From Phycisphaerales bacterium (GTDB lineage: Bacteria > Planctomycetota > Phycisphaerae > Phycisphaerales > UBA1924), in assembly GCA_016763115.1 (NCBI GenBank), contig JAESUL010000033.1, forward strand, positions 1 through 8,935: 8,935 nt of DNA. The letters are read 5' to 3'. Of the stretch, positions 6,416-8,935 are shown in pieces. Under the pieces are notes generated by a model that was given only the letters and a program-made list of their open reading frames with translations, made no database searches and was not told where the DNA came from. Every line of letters begins with the position of its first letter. Positions within the stretch are counted from its first letter, which is position 1. A program made the translations under genes and the position numbers.

Positions 6416-7108
6416 TTGAGCATCATCAGTCATATCGTGGGCCCACGCGTAGACCATGTCGAACTCGAAAAGCACAGCTTTCGATACGGTGCACCCAAGT
6501 TCTTGTTGCTGATCGCGCGTGTGCTCCTCTTGGTTTCGCTCTTTGTACCATTCTGGAGCATGGAACTCGTTGCACCCCAGTACCCCGAAAACCTCCACCT
6601 GGTTGCGTATGTGAATAACCTTGCGGGCGATGTCGCCGAGATCAACAGCCTCAACCACTACATCGGTATGCGCCCGCTCGAAGAAGCGGCACAAATTGAG
6701 CGAAGAGTTGGTGTATACATCATGATTCTCTTTGTGGTCATGCTCGAGTTTGCCAGTTGGATCCATAGCCGATGGACGGTGCTGCTGGTGCTTCCGGTGC
6801 TTACCTTTCCGCTGGTCTTCCTTATTGATCTGTATCTTTGGATGAGCTACTTCGGGATGAATCTTGATCCTGATGCACCGTTGTCAAACTCGATCGAACC
6901 ATTTGTACCACCGATTTTGGGCAGCGGATTCATCGGGCAGTTCGAGACCATCGCCCGTGCCGGGCCCGGATTGATTCTCTCTACCATCGCATCGGGATTC
7001 ATGATTGTCGCCTTGTTCTTCCACTGGCGTGCCTACGCACCGTTGGTCAAGGCGCAAAAAGCGGAAAAGAAAGCCGCGAAGAAGACTGTGAAGCAGGCAA
7101 CAACCTAA
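6416..7108 (+). CDS. nosB: NosB-like membrane protein of clade II nos clusters
   Basis: This is a 230-residue inner-membrane protein starting at TTG. Hydrophobic segments lie at about 27-47, 98-115, 120-142 and 183-203. A soluble loop at about 50-95 contains YPENLHLVAYVNNLAGDV and the motif NSLNHYIGMRPL, which I recognise as characteristic of NosB-type proteins found after clade II nosZ. A lysine- and alanine-rich tail (212-226) ends the protein, probably in the cytoplasm. NosB is tied by gene context to Sec-type N2O reductases; its molecular role (electron transfer, assembly or anchoring) is not established. No haem, Fe-S or obvious metal-binding cysteine motif is present in this copy, which argues against a direct redox cofactor of those kinds. 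The stop lies two bases before nosD, so the two are likely translated in a coupled way. Family call is by motif and position. Confidence 0.85.
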   Translation: MSIISHIVGPRVDHVELEKHSFRYGAPKFLLLIARVLLLVSLFVPFWSMELVAPQYPENLHLVAYVNNLAGDVAEINSLNHYIGMRPLEEAAQIERRVGVYIMILFVVMLEFASWIHSRWTVLLVLPVLTFPLVFLIDLYLWMSYFGMNLDPDAPLSNSIEPFVPPILGSGFIGQFETIARAGPGLILSTIASGFMIVALFFHWRAYAPLVKAQKAEKKAAKKTVKQATT

Positions 7109-7110
7109 CC

Positions 7111-8523
7111 ATGCTGCGTACCCAGATCATCGTGGGCTTGTGTGTGCTCCTCGCTTTGGTGGCTGGTGTATCTGCACAAGAGAGGCAGCGGACAACCGAC
7201 GAGATCGCTCGGCTGATCGATTTGGCTTCACCCGGCTCGACGGTGGTTATTCCTGCGGGCACCTATGAGGGCAACCTACGGATCGAAAAAGCAATCGTTC
7301 TTGACGGCAAAGGGCTCGTCATCATCGACGGGCTCGGGAAGGGATCGGTTGTTGAAATAGTTGTCGGCAATGTCACCCTCCGTGGGATGACTATCCGCAA
7401 CTCCGGCTCAACGGTCGACCAAGAGCCGGCGGGTGTTCGCGCCTTCGATGGGCCGGTGATTATCGAGAACAATCGTTTCGAGGATGTGTATTTCGGGATT
7501 GATCTTCGCCCGGCCGCCGATTCGATCATTCGCAATAATGTTGTCATCGGCAAGGATCTCAAAATCGGTCGCCGAGGCGATGGGATTCGATTGTGGTGGA
7601 GCCACAACACGATTGTTGAGGACAACACCATCGACGCCGCCCGCGATATGGTCTTCTGGTACTCCGAGGACCTCACCGTTGCACGCAATGTCGTCACCAA
7701 CTCCCGCTACGGGCTGCACTTTATGTACTCGCACAACACCACGATCCAAGGCAACCAACTGACCGCCAACTCGGTGGGCATCTACCTCATGTATTCCAAT
7801 AATATTGATCTTGTTGGCAACTCGATCATCAACAACCGGGGCACGAGCGGGTACGGGATTGGGCTCAAAGATTGTGACGCGATTACTGTCGAGAACAATA
7901 CTCTGCTGGCAAACCGTGTCGGAATGTATATCGACAACTCGCCCTCCTCGGTTGATTCGTTCGGGATCATCAAGGGAAACAAAATCGCCTTCAACGAGAT
8001 CGGTATGCTCTCGACCCCGATCACCCACGACAATGTGATCACCAACAACTCCTTTATCGAGAACGAAGAGCAGGTCACGGTGCACGGTCGCGGGCAGTTG
8101 ATGCTCAACGAGTTCTCCGCCGATGGCATCGGCAACTTCTGGTCGAACTACTCAGGATTCGACCAAGACAACGACGGCATCGGCGACTTCCCGCACGAGC
8201 CTCGCAGCTTGTTTCGAACGCTTCTCGCACGCCAACCAAACCTGCGTATTTTCCTGCACAGCCCTGCGCAACAAGCCATCGAACTCACGGCTCGGGCCTT
8301 CCCTGAACTGAGCCCAAAGCCTATGTTTATCGACCATTCCCCGCTCACACGCCCGCCGGAACTGAATCTGTTGGCGACTTCGCAGCAATCATCAAGGGCT
8401 CCTATGGTTGCCTTTTCAGCGGGGTTGCTATTCATCTCAGTCATCGGCGGTTGGCTGATCGCCCACCAGCCGCGTTTGCCTGTTCTTACCAATTCTGACC
8501 TTGCACAGAGCGTATTCATATGA
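7111..8523 (+). CDS. nosD: NosD, periplasmic beta-helix copper-maturation factor
   Basis: NosD works with the ABC transporter NosFY to mature the CuZ centre of NosZ. This 470-residue protein has a signal peptide (hydrophobic core 6-20, probable cleavage VSA|Q after residue 22). A right-handed parallel beta-helix follows from about residue 35 to 375, visible as repeated turns of the form I-x-x-N-x-(hydrophobic) with Asn ladders, for example SHNTIVEDNTI, SHNTTIQGNQL and SNNIDLVGNSI. The segment NFWSNYSGFDQDNDGIGDFPHEP near 340-365 is typical of NosD ends. After a linker there is a hydrophobic segment at about 431-451 (PMVAFSAGLLFISVIGGWLIA), so this NosD may be tethered to the membrane at its C terminus. 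The ribosome site is weak (AGG 13 bases upstream) and coupling from nosB, two bases away, is likely. The stop overlaps the nosF ATG (ATGA, 8520-8523). Confidence 0.93.
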   Translation: MLRTQIIVGLCVLLALVAGVSAQERQRTTDEIARLIDLASPGSTVVIPAGTYEGNLRIEKAIVLDGKGLVIIDGLGKGSVVEIVVGNVTLRGMTIRNSGSTVDQEPAGVRAFDGPVIIENNRFEDVYFGIDLRPAADSIIRNNVVIGKDLKIGRRGDGIRLWWSHNTIVEDNTIDAARDMVFWYSEDLTVARNVVTNSRYGLHFMYSHNTTIQGNQLTANSVGIYLMYSNNIDLVGNSIINNRGTSGYGIGLKDCDAITVENNTLLANRVGMYIDNSPSSVDSFGIIKGNKIAFNEIGMLSTPITHDNVITNNSFIENEEQVTVHGRGQLMLNEFSADGIGNFWSNYSGFDQDNDGIGDFPHEPRSLFRTLLARQPNLRIFLHSPAQQAIELTARAFPELSPKPMFIDHSPLTRPPELNLLATSQQSSRAPMVAFSAGLLFISVIGGWLIAHQPRLPVLTNSDLAQSVFI

Positions 8524-8935
8524 TCAAAGCATCCCATGTCACCAAGAAGTTTGGAAGTGTCGTCGCGGTCGACGACCTCTCGTTTGAGCTCGGCAATGGC
8601 GAGTCGATCGCCCTGTGGGGAAGCAACGGCGCCGGAAAGACCACGCTCATCCGAAGCATGCTCGGCATCTTCCCATCATCAGGAACAATCTCCATCCACG
8701 GCGTCGATGTCCGAAAGCACGGCAAACAAGCACGATCATTTGTTGGATATGTGCCTCAGGAACTCGCGTTCCATGATGATGCCAAGCTTGGGTCGTCGAT
8801 TATGTTCTTTGCCAATCTCCGCAAGGTCGATCGCAAGGGGGCCGCGGTTGCGCTGGCCAGAGTCGGGCTCCACGGGCATGAAAAGAAACGCCTGCGCGAT
8901 CTCTCCGGCGGCATGAAACAACGGCTCGCATTAGC
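8520..8935 (+). CDS. nosF: NosF, ABC transporter ATP-binding protein (3' partial)
   Basis: The frame starts at the ATG overlapping the nosD stop and runs off the right edge, giving 138 complete codons. It shows an ABC ATPase in order: an N-terminal strand (VTKKFGSVVAVDDLSFEL), Walker A GSNGAGKT at 34-41, the Q-loop YVPQE at 77-81, and the signature LSGGMKQR at 128-135. Walker B and the H-loop lie beyond the edge. A full protein of this family is about 300 residues, so a little under half is present. Position right after nosD, with coupling by ATGA, identifies it as NosF, the cytoplasmic motor of the NosDFY complex. nosY, the membrane subunit, would be expected next. The protein family is certain; the Nos assignment rests on context and is strong. 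Confidence 0.93.
   Translation, partial: MIKASHVTKKFGSVVAVDDLSFELGNGESIALWGSNGAGKTTLIRSMLGIFPSSGTISIHGVDVRKHGKQARSFVGYVPQELAFHDDAKLGSSIMFFANLRKVDRKGAAVALARVGLHGHEKKRLRDLSGGMKQRLAL

Noticed and set aside
7408..8085. A 225-codon minus-strand open frame across nosD
   Set aside because: It mirrors the repeated beta-helix codons of nosD, and no independent ribosome site or family motif was seen.
8536..8916. A 126-codon plus-strand open frame at the right end
   Set aside because: The overlapping frame from 8520 encodes a clear ABC ATPase with Walker A, Q-loop and signature motifs, so this one is a shadow.

Overview
The window reads as part of a chromosome from a moderately GC-rich Gram-negative-type bacterium. 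Every recognisable complete gene is on the plus strand, packed tightly with start/stop overlaps, and most encode exported or membrane proteins. The pairing of a BatD/BatE-type aerotolerance operon with a clade II (Sec-exported) nitrous oxide reductase cluster fits groups such as Planctomycetota (Phycisphaerae-like), Gemmatimonadota or Verrucomicrobiota. No rRNA or other phylogenetic marker is present, so the lineage is an inference. There are no tRNAs, mobile elements, CRISPR arrays or long gene-free stretches; the longest gap between genes is about 160 bases.

Positions 1-3246 are the end of a Bat (Bacteroides aerotolerance-like) operon. It holds the C-terminal low-complexity tail of a BatB/BatC-like protein (cut by the window edge), a complete BatD-like protein with one membrane anchor, and a complete BatE-like protein (signal peptide, TPR, two membrane helices, SH3-like domain). 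The three are joined by a TAA-ATG abutment and an ATGA overlap, so they are almost certainly co-transcribed.

Positions 3247-3405 are an intergenic control region. It contains an imperfect palindrome and an FNR/DNR-like dyad (TTG-N8-CAA). A better dyad of the same type sits upstream of nosZ, and both are followed by CAGGA. This suggests that the cytochrome gene and nosZ each have a promoter region under the same CRP/FNR-family regulator.

Positions 3406-8935 are a nos cluster in the order membrane-anchored dihaem cytochrome c, nosZ, nosB, nosD, nosF (cut at the right edge). NosZ has all seven CuZ histidines and all CuA side-chain ligands, carries a Sec rather than a Tat signal, and should be an active N2O reductase. 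The cytochrome is a likely electron donor on the periplasmic face. NosB is the clade II membrane protein of unknown exact role. NosD and NosF belong to the NosDFY transporter needed to mature the CuZ centre. A 12-bp hairpin with a GAAA loop separates nosZ from nosB and may help set their relative expression. nosY and nosL would be expected just beyond the right edge.

Nothing here is clearly a new biological system. The most useful leads are the shared dyad elements, the nosZ-nosB hairpin, the dedicated cytochrome combined with no nosG/nosH between nosD and nosF, and the C-terminal membrane anchor on NosD.
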